Assembly: GCF_946479605.1 (NCBI RefSeq)
Contig: NZ_CAMLGT010000213.1
Span: 1-6,711 of the forward strand
Direction: 5' to 3'
Length of the DNA: 6,711 bases
DNA from: an uncultured Lacibacter sp.
GTDB lineage: Bacteria; Bacteroidota; Bacteroidia; Chitinophagales; Chitinophagaceae
In this document: piece by piece, positions 6,648-6,711 of the stretch
Position numbering within the stretch: position 1 is the stretch's first letter
How the letters are laid out: each line of letters opens with the position of its first letter
The notes under the pieces: generated by a model
Told to the model about the DNA's origin: nothing
Seen by the model: only the letters and a program-made list of their open reading frames with translations
Database searches by the model: none
Position numbers and translations under genes: made by a program

Positions 6648-6711
6648 TGAGAAACAAGTGCAAGGTTTTATGAAACAGGAATTGATGAGTTTGGATTTTT
6701 AAACAATTTAT

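Overview
The window is a catabolic operon for L-arabinose, read entirely on the + strand, from what is most likely a member of the Bacteroidota (probably Chitinophagaceae or a close relative). Four things point there: protein sequences of that flavour, moderate GC with A-rich leaders and no clear Shine-Dalgarno sites, a TAnnTTTG-type -7 box ahead of the last gene, and intergenic low-complexity 'word' repeats. The genus cannot be fixed from the sequence.

Layout. Bases 1-1397 hold the 3' part of araB (ribulokinase), whose first ~100 codons lie outside the window. Its reading frame is broken by an in-frame TAA at 1188-1190. araD (L-ribulose-5-phosphate 4-epimerase, 1390-2088) overlaps the end of araB by 8 bases. 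After a 61-base gap comes araA (L-arabinose isomerase, 2150-3640), and after a 73-base gap a sodium/sugar symporter of the SSS/SGLT family (3714-5459). A strong intrinsic terminator (5483-5520) closes the operon. Just behind it, apparently under its own promoter, is a HAD-superfamily phosphatase/phosphomutase-like gene (5553-6206) with an unusual D-x-N motif. The last ~500 bases are non-coding: first G/T-rich, then C/T-rich low-complexity sequence, then a cluster of REP/BIME-like inverted repeats built on the core CAACGTC/GACGTTG.

How the genes work together. The symporter would import L-arabinose with sodium. AraA isomerises it to L-ribulose, AraB phosphorylates that to L-ribulose-5-phosphate, and AraD epimerises this to D-xylulose-5-phosphate for the pentose phosphate pathway. 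No regulator gene and no aldose 1-epimerase is visible here. If the araB stop codon is real, the pathway is cut at the kinase step while the other three genes remain intact.

No wholly new system is evident. The points most worth checking are the araB nonsense codon with its surrounding substitution cluster, the HAD Asp-to-Asn change, and the alternating hairpin cluster at 6493-6647.
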